Assembly: GCA_963739095.1 (NCBI GenBank)
Contig: CAVTZF010000023.1
Coordinates: 127,404 to 191,403, forward strand
Direction: 5' to 3'
DNA length: 64,000 bases
Source: JACVRW01 sp963739095
GTDB lineage: Bacteria > Actinomycetota > Thermoleophilia > Solirubrobacterales > Thermoleophilaceae
Shown: positions 8,837 through 16,065 of the stretch, in pieces
Layout: each line of letters begins with the position of its first letter
How positions within the stretch are numbered: the first letter of the stretch is position 1
Program-made: the position numbers and the translations under genes
Notes under the pieces: generated by a model
What the model was told of the DNA's origin: nothing
Seen by the model: the letters and a program-made list of their open reading frames with translations, nothing else
Database searches by the model: none

Positions 8837-9595
8837 ATGAAGCTCGGTCTGATCGGCGCCGGGAACATGGCCTCCGCCTTGGCGCGGGGCATGGGCGAGC
8901 CCGTGCTCGTGAGCGACATCGACGCTGAGCGCGCACGCGCCCTCGCCGAGGCGACCGGCGGTGAGGCCGTCGGCTCGAACGCCGAGCTGGCCGAGCGCGC
9001 CGATGCGGTCCTGCTCTGCCACAAGCCCAAGCAGCTCGACGAGGTTGCCGCCGAGGTGGCCGGCCACACTGACACCGTCGTGTCGATCCTCGCCGCCACT
9101 CCGACGACGAAGCTCTCGGCCGCCTACCCAGGGGCCGCGATCTACCGCTTCATCCCGAACATGCCGGTCGAGGTGGGGCAGGGGGTGCTCTGCTACGTGC
9201 GCGGCCCCGGCGCCGCGAAGGGCCCCGAGCGGGAGGTCCTCGAGCTGATGGGCCGTGCCGGTGAGCTGATCACGCTCGACGACGAGCCACTGATCGAGCC
9301 GGCGATGGCGCTGATGAGCTGCGGGCCCGCCTTCATGGCGCTCTGGGCTGAGAGCTTCGCGAGGGCCGGCGAGGCGCACGGGCTCGAACGCGAGGCCGCG
9401 ATGCGGATGGTGGTCGAGACGATGGCGGGCAGCGCCGCCTGGCTCGCGCGCCACGGCTACGACGGCGCCGACCTGCGCGCCCGTGTTGCGACTCCTGGCG
9501 GCACGACCGAGCAGGGGCTGATTGCCCTCGAGGAGGGCGGTCTCGGCGACCTCGTCCAGGCGACCGTCGACCAGGTGGTCGAGGCAACGCGATGA
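8837..9595 (+). CDS. proC: Pyrroline-5-carboxylate reductase ProC
   Basis: NAD(P)H-dependent last step of proline biosynthesis. 252 residues: Rossmann motif LGLIGAGNMASALARG, LLCHKPKQLDEV, RFIPNMPVEVGQGV, and the C-terminal dimerisation/substrate-binding segment with SCGPAFMALWAESFA and VATPGGTTEQGL. Slightly shorter than the usual 265-275. The stop overlaps the yggT ATG. The sepF-proC-yggT neighbourhood is common in bacteria. Confidence 0.93.
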   Translation: MKLGLIGAGNMASALARGMGEPVLVSDIDAERARALAEATGGEAVGSNAELAERADAVLLCHKPKQLDEVAAEVAGHTDTVVSILAATPTTKLSAAYPGAAIYRFIPNMPVEVGQGVLCYVRGPGAAKGPEREVLELMGRAGELITLDDEPLIEPAMALMSCGPAFMALWAESFARAGEAHGLEREAAMRMVVETMAGSAAWLARHGYDGADLRARVATPGGTTEQGLIALEEGGLGDLVQATVDQVVEATR

Positions 9596-9897
9596 ACTTC
9601 TGGCTCGCCATCACCCGCGCCGACGTGGCCGACTACGTGCGCACGCTCGCGCTCGTCTACATCGTCCTGATCTTCATCAGGATCATCATGAGCTGGATCC
9701 CGCGGATGCCCTACAACCGCATCCTGAACGGGTTCCTGACCTTCGTCACGGACGTGACCGATCCCTATCTCAACCTCTTCCGGCGCATCCTGCCGATGGT
9801 GCGGATCGGCCCCGGCGCGCTCGATCTGAGCCCGATCGTCGCCACCTTCGCGCTGATCATCGTCAGCAGCATCGTGGCGGGCCTCATCGAGGGCTGA
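9592..9897 (+). CDS. YggT family membrane protein
   Basis: 101-residue integral membrane protein with two hydrophobic segments (about residues 18-38 and 78-98) flanking the family motif IRIIMSWIPRMPYNRI and VTDPYLNLFRRILP. The family is associated with division and envelope clusters next to sepF; its biochemical role is unclear. ATG overlaps the proC stop; lspA follows one base after the stop. Confidence 0.88.
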   Translation: MNFWLAITRADVADYVRTLALVYIVLIFIRIIMSWIPRMPYNRILNGFLTFVTDVTDPYLNLFRRILPMVRIGPGALDLSPIVATFALIIVSSIVAGLIEG

Positions 9898-9898
9898 C

Positions 9899-10363
9899 AT
9901 GACCCGGCTGGGCGGGGTCACCGCCGCGGTCGCAACCGCCGGTGTCGTCGTCGCGCTCGATCAGATCACGAAGCAGCTCGCGGCTACGAACGTCGAGCGC
10001 GGCGACCAGGTGAGCGTGTTTCCCGGGCTCGAGATCTCGAACACCCGCAACAGCGGGGTTGCCTTCGGAGTCTTCCAGGACGGCGGCACGATCGTGGCGG
10101 TGCTGATCGGCGTGTCGCTGGTGCTGCTGATCGGCTACTTCCTGCGCCACAGCGACGTTCCCTGGATGTGGCTACCGGTCGGGATGCTGCTCGGCGGCGC
10201 ACTCGGCAACCTCGCCGACCGGGCGCGCGAGGGCGCGGTCATCGATTTCATCGACCCCGTCGCCTGGCCCGCCTTCAACGTGGCCGACTCCTGCATCGTG
10301 GTGGGGGTGTTCCTGCTGCTGTGGGCGGTGGAGGGGAAATCACGACGAGCCAAGACGACCTGA
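9899..10363 (+). CDS. lspA: Lipoprotein signal peptidase LspA
   Basis: Membrane aspartyl protease that removes the signal peptide from lipidated prolipoproteins. 154 residues, four predicted membrane segments. Both catalytic Asp motifs are present: GGALGNLADR and FNVADSCIVVG, with the upstream NTRNSGVAFG block. The window contains at least one likely client, the lipobox-bearing EEP-family protein at 55.6-56.4 kb. Overlaps or abuts the following rluD-like gene. Confidence 0.93.
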   Translation: MTRLGGVTAAVATAGVVVALDQITKQLAATNVERGDQVSVFPGLEISNTRNSGVAFGVFQDGGTIVAVLIGVSLVLLIGYFLRHSDVPWMWLPVGMLLGGALGNLADRAREGAVIDFIDPVAWPAFNVADSCIVVGVFLLLWAVEGKSRRAKTT

Positions 10364-11280
10364 TCGCCGCCGGCGAGGACGAGGGACTGCGCCTGGACGC
10401 GTTCCTCGCGGCCCGCGGCGCCACGCCCTCGCGGGCCGCCGCTCAGCGCCTGATCGAGGCGGGAGCGGTGACCGTCGACGGCCGGCCGCGACCGAAGAAC
10501 CACCGCATCGCGGCGGGTGAGCGCATCGCCCTGGCCCCGGCCGCCGATGACGGCGGGGAGGCCGCACCCGCGCCGGAGTTCGACGTGGTCTACGAGGACG
10601 ACGACCTGCTCGTGGTCGACAAGCCCGCGGGGCTGGTGACCCACCCGGCGCGCGGGCACCGCGGCACCACCCTCGCCGAGGCACTCGCCGGCAGGGCCGC
10701 GGGCGGCGCGGACCCGGAGCGCGCCGGGATCGTGCACCGCCTCGACCGCGACACGTCGGGGCTGCTCGTCGTGGCGCGCACGGACGCCGCCTACGCGGAG
10801 CTCCAGCGCATGCTGCGGGCGCGCGAGATCACACGCGAGTACCTGGCGCTCGTGAGCGGCCACCCCGACGCGGAGAGCGGCACGATCGACGCCCCGATCG
10901 GCCGCGACCGCGCCCGCCGCACCCTGATGTCGACCCGCACGGACCGCGCCCGCGGCGCGGTCACCCATTTCGAGGTGCTCGAGCGGCTGCCGCGGACGAC
11001 TCTTCTGAACGTCCGGCTCGAGACGGGGCGCACGCATCAGATACGCGCGCATCTCGCCGCGATCGGCCATCCGGTATGCGGCGATGGCGCCTACGGGGGT
11101 GCGAAATGCGGCGCTCGACTCGGTTTGGAGCGCCAATTTCTCCACGCTCGAAAACTCATGTTTAGGCACCCGATCACAGGGGCAAACATGGCGTGCGAGT
11201 CCAAACCACCCGTCGATCTGCGTCACGCGCTTGACGTGGCGAGACGGGAGCCAGTCTCCGGAGGGCCAGACGGAGGCTGA
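10321..11280 (+). CDS. RluA/RluD-family pseudouridine synthase
   Basis: Converts uridines in 23S rRNA (or tRNA) to pseudouridine. N-terminal S4 RNA-binding domain (LRLDAFLAARGATPSRAAAQ), then the catalytic domain with DKPAGLVTHPA, the catalytic-Asp motif HRLDRDTSGLLVVART and LETGRTHQIRAHLA. Up to 319 residues. The start is unclear: GTG at 10321 would overlap lspA by 43 nt, while GGAGGGG just before an in-frame ATC at 10339 hints at a later, non-canonical start. Next to lspA, as in many bacteria. Confidence 0.88.
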   Translation: MGGGGEITTSQDDLIAAGEDEGLRLDAFLAARGATPSRAAAQRLIEAGAVTVDGRPRPKNHRIAAGERIALAPAADDGGEAAPAPEFDVVYEDDDLLVVDKPAGLVTHPARGHRGTTLAEALAGRAAGGADPERAGIVHRLDRDTSGLLVVARTDAAYAELQRMLRAREITREYLALVSGHPDAESGTIDAPIGRDRARRTLMSTRTDRARGAVTHFEVLERLPRTTLLNVRLETGRTHQIRAHLAAIGHPVCGDGAYGGAKCGARLGLERQFLHARKLMFRHPITGANMACESKPPVDLRHALDVARREPVSGGPDGG

Positions 11281-11288
11281 AAATACGA

Positions 11289-11314
11289 GCGAGGCGGTCT
11301 TCGGACCGCCTCGC
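11289..11314 (+). terminator. Hairpin terminator after rluD-like gene
   Basis: GCGAGGCGGTC (11289-11299), loop TTCG, and the exact complement GACCGCCTCGC (11304-11314), followed by a modest T-containing tract TTCGTGTTT. The stable UUCG tetraloop and position 8 nt after the stop codon support a terminator that separates lspA/rluD from rpsB. Confidence 0.75.
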
Positions 11315-11321
11315 TTCGTGT

Positions 11322-11350
11322 TTGAGCGGGTTCTCCAGCGGTTCTCTATC
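11322..11350 (+). promoter_or_regulatory. Possible rpsB promoter and structured leader
   Basis: TTGAGC at 11322-11327 and TCTATC at 11345-11350 are 17 nt apart, a weak match to a housekeeping promoter. The following leader (to 11482) can form CCGCC/GGCGG and CCCGGGC/GCCCGGG stems before the AGGGAG ribosome site. Ribosomal-protein leaders are often autoregulated; whether this one is cannot be told from sequence. Confidence 0.35.
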
Positions 11351-11482
11351 CTTCTCGGTCGTTCCTGTAGTTGCTACCCCGCCGGAAAGGCGGCCGCGGC
11401 CCTGCCCGGGCACTCAGACGCCCGGGTCCGCGCGCCGGCCGGCGGGCAGACGGACCCAACCAAACACACAAGGGAGCTCTCT

Positions 11483-12397
11483 TTGGCCACCGACATCGGC
11501 ATCAAGGAGCTGCTGGAGGCCGGGGTGCATTTCGGCCACCAGACGCGCCGCTGGAACCCCAAGATGCGCCGCTTCATCTTCGGTGAGCGCGACGGCATCC
11601 ACATCATCGACCTGCAGAAGACCGAGCGTCTGCTGCACAACGCCCAGGAATTCGCCGGCGAGCTCGCCGGCCGCGGCGGCACGGTCCTGTTCGTGGGGAC
11701 CAAGAAGCAGGCCCGCGACACGATCAAGGAGGCCGCCGACTCCTGCGGCATGCCCTACGTGGACCAGCGCTGGCTCGGCGGCCTGCTGACCAACTTCCAG
11801 ACCATCAACAAGCGCATCAGGCGCCTGCACGAGCTGCGCGAGTGGACCGAGACGGGCTCGATGGACCTGCTGCCCGTACGCGAGCGCATCGGGGCGATGT
11901 CGGAGCGCGACAAGCTCGAGACGAACCTCGGCGGCGTCGCGAACCTGCAGCGCCCGCCGGACGCGATGTTCGTGGTCGACCTGAAGACCGAGGCGATCGG
12001 CGTGCGCGAGGCGCTGCGCCTCAAGATCCCGATCATCGGCCTTGTCGACACGAACTGCGACCCGGATCCGATGACGTACGTGATCCCGGGCAACGACGAT
12101 GCGATCCGCTCATGCAAGCTCGTGATCGAGGCGATCTCCGATGTGGTGCGTGACAGCGCCACGCGCTTCCGTGCCGAGGAGGAGGCCGCCCGCCGCGAGC
12201 GTGAGGAGGCCGAGCGCCGCGAGGCCGAGGAGCGCGCCGTCCGCGAGGCCGAGGAGCGCGAGCGCCAGGAGGCCGAGGAGCGTGCACGGCGCGAGGCCGA
12301 GGAGGCCGGCTTCTCGCCGGACGAGCCGGCCCAGCCGGTGCCCGAGGGCGCCGCGCCGCGCGAGCGCCGCACGTTCGACCCAGACGAGGAGTCCTGA
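11483..12397 (+). CDS. rpsB: 30S ribosomal protein S2 with long charged C-terminal tail
   Basis: Small-subunit ribosomal protein. Core residues 1-235 are typical: IKELLEAGVHFGHQTRRWNP, FVGTKKQARDTI, YVDQRWLGGLLTNF, PDAMFVVDLKTEAI and DTNCDPD. The start is TTG at 11483, 6 nt after AGGGAG; the longer open frame covers the leader. Length is 304 residues, about 60 more than usual, because of a tail of alternating Glu/Arg/Ala heptad-like repeats (probable coiled coil or single alpha-helix) ending in a Pro-rich acidic segment. Followed immediately by tsf. Confidence 0.96.
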   Translation: MATDIGIKELLEAGVHFGHQTRRWNPKMRRFIFGERDGIHIIDLQKTERLLHNAQEFAGELAGRGGTVLFVGTKKQARDTIKEAADSCGMPYVDQRWLGGLLTNFQTINKRIRRLHELREWTETGSMDLLPVRERIGAMSERDKLETNLGGVANLQRPPDAMFVVDLKTEAIGVREALRLKIPIIGLVDTNCDPDPMTYVIPGNDDAIRSCKLVIEAISDVVRDSATRFRAEEEAARREREEAERREAEERAVREAEERERQEAEERARREAEEAGFSPDEPAQPVPEGAAPRERRTFDPDEES

Positions 12398-13008
12398 TGA
12401 GCGTCACCATCTCGGCCCAAGACGTAAAGACCCTGCGCGAGCGCACCGGCGCGGGGATGATGGACTGCAAGAACGCGCTCCAGGAGTCGGGCGGCGACAT
12501 CGAGAAGGCGATCGAGCTGCTGCGCGTGAAGGGGCAGGCCTCGGCCGCCAAGCGCGGCGAGCGCACCGCCGCCGAGGGCGTCGTGGCGAGCTACATCCAC
12601 GCCGGCGCCAAGATCGGCGTGCTGGTGGAGGTCGACTGCGAGACCGACTTCGTGGCGCGCACCGAGGAGTTCCAGGAGTTCGCCCGCGACGTGGCGCTGC
12701 ACATCGCGGCCGCCAACCCGCTGTATGTGTCGGAGGACGAGGTCGACGAGCAGCGCCGCGACGGGGAGCTGCGCGTCCTGCGCGAGCAGGCGGCCTCCGA
12801 GGGGAAGCCCGAGAACGTGCAGGAGAAGATCGTCGAGGGCCGGCTCAGGAAGTGGCTCGAGGAGGTCGTGCTCCTGAACCAGCGCCACGTCAAGGAGGAC
12901 CATCACGAGGGCAAGACGATCGGCGAGCTGCGCACCGAGCTGTCTGCCAACACGGGCGAGAACGTCGTTATCCGCCGCTTCGCCCGCTTCCAGGTCGGCG
13001 AGGAGTGA
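12397..13008 (+). CDS. tsf: Elongation factor Ts
   Basis: Guanine-nucleotide exchange factor for EF-Tu. 203 residues, a compact form like those of Thermus rather than the 290-residue E. coli protein. N-terminal UBA-like domain with VKTLRERTGAGMMDCKNAL (TDFV follows in CETDFVART), and a C-terminal half ending NTGENVVIRRFARFQ. ATG overlaps the rpsB stop by one base; the stop overlaps the pyrH GTG. Confidence 0.95.
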   Translation: MSVTISAQDVKTLRERTGAGMMDCKNALQESGGDIEKAIELLRVKGQASAAKRGERTAAEGVVASYIHAGAKIGVLVEVDCETDFVARTEEFQEFARDVALHIAAANPLYVSEDEVDEQRRDGELRVLREQAASEGKPENVQEKIVEGRLRKWLEEVVLLNQRHVKEDHHEGKTIGELRTELSANTGENVVIRRFARFQVGEE

Positions 13009-13730
13009 CACCCGCTTTCAAGCGGATCCTGCTCAAGCTGTCGGGGGAGGCGCTCATGGGCGACCTCCCCTACGGCGCCGATGCCGACCGCATCGCCACG
13101 ATCGCGGACGAGATCAAGAAGGTCCACGATCGCGGTGTCGAGATCGCGGTCGTCGTGGGCGGCGGCAACATCTACCGCGGGCTCAAGGGCGCCGCGGCCG
13201 GGATGGACCGAGCGACCGGCGACTACATGGGCATGCTCGCCACCGTCCTGAACGCGCTCGCGCTGCAGGATGCGCTCGAGCGCATTGGAGCGATCACGCG
13301 CGTGCAGTCGGCGATCACGATCTCCGAGGTGGCCGAGCCCTACATCCGCCGGCGCGCCATGCGGCACCTGGAGAAGGGCCGCATCGTGATCTTCGCGGCC
13401 GGGACCGGCAACCCGTTCTTCACGACCGACACGGCGGCCGCCCTGCGCGCCCTCGAGATCCACGCTGAGGCGCTGCTGATGGCGAAGAACGGCGTGGAGG
13501 GCGTCTACAGCGCCGATCCGCGCATCGACCCGCAGGCGCGCTTCCTCGAGGAGATCACGCACGTCGAGGCAATCGAGCAGCGGCTCGCGGTGATGGACTC
13601 GACGGCGCTCTCGCTCTGCATGGACAACTCGCTCCCGATCCACGTCTTCAACATGGACGACGAGGGCAACATCGACCGGATAGTGTGCGGCGAGCGAGTG
13701 GGAACCGTGGTGAGGACGCCGGGAGAATGA
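13005..13730 (+). CDS. pyrH: UMP kinase PyrH
   Basis: Phosphorylates UMP to UDP; bacterial UMP kinases belong to the amino-acid kinase fold. 241 residues: FKRILLKLSGEALMGD, VVVGGGNIYRGLKG, FAAGTGNPFFTTDTAAALRA, and the terminal VMDSTALSLCMDNSLPIHVFN. GTG at 13005 overlaps the tsf stop (GTGA); the open frame upstream is a shadow of tsf. Part of the conserved rpsB-tsf-pyrH-frr block. Confidence 0.95.
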   Translation: MTPAFKRILLKLSGEALMGDLPYGADADRIATIADEIKKVHDRGVEIAVVVGGGNIYRGLKGAAAGMDRATGDYMGMLATVLNALALQDALERIGAITRVQSAITISEVAEPYIRRRAMRHLEKGRIVIFAAGTGNPFFTTDTAAALRALEIHAEALLMAKNGVEGVYSADPRIDPQARFLEEITHVEAIEQRLAVMDSTALSLCMDNSLPIHVFNMDDEGNIDRIVCGERVGTVVRTPGE

Positions 13731-14296
13731 ACGACGACGTGCTGAATGACTTCCTCGACGAGGCGAAGTCGCGCATGGAGAAGGCGGTCGAGGCCACCCG
13801 TTCGGAGTTCGCGACGGTCCGGACGGGGCGCGCCTCCCCACATCTGCTCGATCGCATCGACGTCGACTACTACGGGGCGCGCACGCCGCTCAGGCAGCTC
13901 GCGCAGGTGTCCGCCACGGAGGCGCGCCTGCTCACGATCACGCCGTACGACAAGAACTCGATCAAGCTGATCGAGAAGGCGATCCTCGAGTCGGACGTGG
14001 GCCTGACGCCCTCGAACGACGGCCAGGTGATCCGCCTGCAGATCCCGGAGCTGACCGAGGAACGCCGCAGGGAGCTCGTAAAGGTGCTCCACAACATCGC
14101 CGAGCAGGGCCGCGTGAGCGTCCGCAACGTGCGCCGTGACGTCATGCACGATCTCCGCGAGCTGAAGAGCGAGGGCGAGGTCGGCTCCGACGAGGAGCAC
14201 CGTGCCGAGGACGCCCTGCAGAAGCTGACCGACGCCCACGTCAGCGAGATCGACTCGGCCCTCGAGGGCAAGGAACAGGAAATCCTCGAGGTGTGA
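13727..14296 (+). CDS. frr: Ribosome recycling factor
   Basis: With EF-G splits post-termination ribosomes. 189 residues: MEKAVEATRSEFATVRTGRA, LLDRIDVDYYGARTPLRQLA, ITPYDKNSIKLIEKAI, SVRNVRRDVMHDLRELK. ATG at 13727 overlaps the pyrH stop by 4 nt; an open frame starting at 13685 would add an unsupported extension. Its stop overlaps the uppS GTG. Confidence 0.95.
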   Translation: MNDDVLNDFLDEAKSRMEKAVEATRSEFATVRTGRASPHLLDRIDVDYYGARTPLRQLAQVSATEARLLTITPYDKNSIKLIEKAILESDVGLTPSNDGQVIRLQIPELTEERRRELVKVLHNIAEQGRVSVRNVRRDVMHDLRELKSEGEVGSDEEHRAEDALQKLTDAHVSEIDSALEGKEQEILEV

Positions 14297-14973
14297 GCAC
14301 GAGCGACGCCGTCACGGCGCGCTACGTCGCGATCATCACCGACGGGAACGGGCGTTGGGCGCAGGCGCGCGGGCTGCCGGTGCTGGCCGGCCACGAGGCC
14401 GGCGCCGACGTGGTCAAGGCGCGCCTGCGAGACGCCGCGCGGCTCGGCATCGAGGAGCTGACCGTCTACTCGTTCTCGACCGAGAACTGGTCGCGGCCGC
14501 AGGCCGAGGTCGACGGGCTGATGGCGATGTTCGCGGAGCGCATCGACCGCGAGACGCCGGAGCTCGACGGGGAGGGCGTGCGCATGCGCTTCATCGGGCG
14601 CCGCGACCGTCTCGCACCCGAGCTTCTGCGGCGCATCGAGTGGGCGGAGGAGAAGACGGCCGCCAACACGCGCATCACCCTGTTCGTGGCCTTCGACTAC
14701 GGGGGCAGGGCGGAGATCGTCGACGCGGCGCGAAACTTCACGGGTGAGAGCGAGGAGGAGTTCCGCCGCCTGCTCTACGCGCCCGACATGCACGATCCGG
14801 ACCTGCTGATCCGAACGAGCGGCGAGCAGCGCCTCTCGAACTACCTGCTCTGGCAGTGCGCCTACTCGGAGTTCGTGTTCCGGGATGAGCTCTGGCCGGA
14901 CTTCACTCGCGAGGCCTTCGAAGCCTCGCTGGACGAGTACGCCGCGCGGCGGCGGCGCTTCGGGGGCCGCTAG
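14293..14973 (+). CDS. uppS: Isoprenyl (undecaprenyl) diphosphate synthase, UppS family
   Basis: cis-Prenyltransferase making the polyprenyl carrier for cell-wall synthesis. 226 residues: IITDGNGRWAQARG (catalytic Asp and substrate loop), YSFSTENWSRP, and RTSGEQRLSNYLLWQCAYSE with the Mg-binding Glu region at the C-terminus. Chain-length specificity is not obvious by eye. GTG start overlaps the frr stop. Together with cdsA, dxr and ispG it forms an isoprenoid/lipid block. Confidence 0.93.
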   Translation: MSTSDAVTARYVAIITDGNGRWAQARGLPVLAGHEAGADVVKARLRDAARLGIEELTVYSFSTENWSRPQAEVDGLMAMFAERIDRETPELDGEGVRMRFIGRRDRLAPELLRRIEWAEEKTAANTRITLFVAFDYGGRAEIVDAARNFTGESEEEFRRLLYAPDMHDPDLLIRTSGEQRLSNYLLWQCAYSEFVFRDELWPDFTREAFEASLDEYAARRRRFGGR

Positions 14974-14976
14974 ATC

Positions 14977-15885
14977 GTGGAGGGACGTCGCCCAACCCGC
15001 GAGCGCGAGCGGCGTGAGCGGGCGGTCGCGGAGGAGGTAGTCGAGGAGAGGCGCGGCGATCGCTCGGACCTCGGCCCGCGCATCCTCGTCGCGATCCCCG
15101 CGATCATCTTCGCTGTCTTGATCGTCAGGCAGGGCGGGCTGGTGTTCGCGCTCAGCCTGTTCGTGCTCGGCGTGATCGCGCTGCACGAGCTGTACACGCT
15201 GATGGGGCGGGTCCAGCCGGTGGTCCTGGCCGGCTTCATCACCCTCGCCGGGCTGCTTGCGGCGGCGCTCTACGGCGAGCCCCGCCACGTCGTGATGGTG
15301 CTGGTGGCCGCGTTCCCCGTGACGTTCTTCCTGTCGCTGCTGCGCCCGCGCCGCGAGAACGTGTCCTGGGCGATCGCCGCCACGCTGTTCGGGGTCCTCT
15401 GGATCGGGCTCGCGATGGTCCACGCGGTCTGGCTGCGCGAGCTTGTCGAGCCGGGCAGCGGCGGTAAGGAGATCGTGATCGGGGAAGGGCTCGTGATCAG
15501 CACGCTGATCGGCACGTTCCTGGGCGACACGTTCGCCTACTTCGGCGGGCGCTTCTACGGGCGCACGCCGCTCGCGCCCCGGATCTCGCCGAACAAGACC
15601 CTCGAGGGGCTCGTCATCGGGATCGTGGGCGGCACGGCCGCCTTCTGGTTCGCCGGCCTCTACGAGGACTGGCTGAGCGGCCGTGACGCGCTCCTGATCG
15701 GCGCCCTGGTCGCGATCGCCGCACCGGTGGGGGATCTCTTCGAGTCGCTCATCAAGCGCGACCTCGAGGTCAAGGACACCGGCACCCTGTTCGGCCCCCA
15801 CGGCGGGGTCCTCGACCGGCTCGACGCGGCGATGTTCTCGATCCCGGTGGCGTACTACGCGGCGATCGGGCTGGGGTATGGGTAG
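14977..15885 (+). CDS. cdsA: Phosphatidate cytidylyltransferase CdsA
   Basis: Makes CDP-diacylglycerol from phosphatidate and CTP at the membrane; feeds pgsA at 25.0 kb. 302 residues: a basic soluble N-terminus (about 30 residues), about eight membrane segments, and the C-terminal signature with SPNKTLEG, SLIKRDLEVKDTG and FGPHGGVLDRLDA, where most homologues read PGHGGILDR. GTG start 3 nt after uppS. Last gene of the rpsB block before a minus-strand insertion. Confidence 0.92.
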   Translation: MEGRRPTRERERRERAVAEEVVEERRGDRSDLGPRILVAIPAIIFAVLIVRQGGLVFALSLFVLGVIALHELYTLMGRVQPVVLAGFITLAGLLAAALYGEPRHVVMVLVAAFPVTFFLSLLRPRRENVSWAIAATLFGVLWIGLAMVHAVWLRELVEPGSGGKEIVIGEGLVISTLIGTFLGDTFAYFGGRFYGRTPLAPRISPNKTLEGLVIGIVGGTAAFWFAGLYEDWLSGRDALLIGALVAIAAPVGDLFESLIKRDLEVKDTGTLFGPHGGVLDRLDAAMFSIPVAYYAAIGLGYG

Positions 15886-15915
15886 GCAGTTTGCGCTCTC
15901 CGCCGGCGAACGACT

Positions 15916-16025
15916 GGCTGGGGAAGGGTGGGTGAGGGGCAGGGATTCGCGGCACCTTGCTGACTTGACCACCGTATGGGTGCATAAGTCAGCAAGGTAG
16001 CCAGGCGAGACCCCCTTCCCCAGCC
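15916..16025. repeat. Nested inverted repeats between convergent genes
   Basis: Outer arms GGCTGGGGAAGGG (15916-15928) and CCCTTCCCCAGCC (16013-16025) are perfect complements. Inside them ACCTTGCTGACTT (15954-15966) and AAGTCAGCAAGGT (15986-15998) form a second perfect 13-bp stem whose loop contains CACC/GGTG. It sits between the stops of cdsA (+) and the LLM gene (-). It may be a bidirectional terminator, a REP/MITE-like palindrome, or both; no transposase is present. Confidence 0.8.
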
Positions 16026-16065
16026 CAAGCGCGAGATCGGCCCTTCGCCGACTGGCCGAGGCCAC

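Noticed and set aside
11315..11482. Riboswitch upstream of rpsB
   Set aside because: Only simple GC stems are seen; no ligand-binding consensus was recognised, so it is recorded just as a structured leader.
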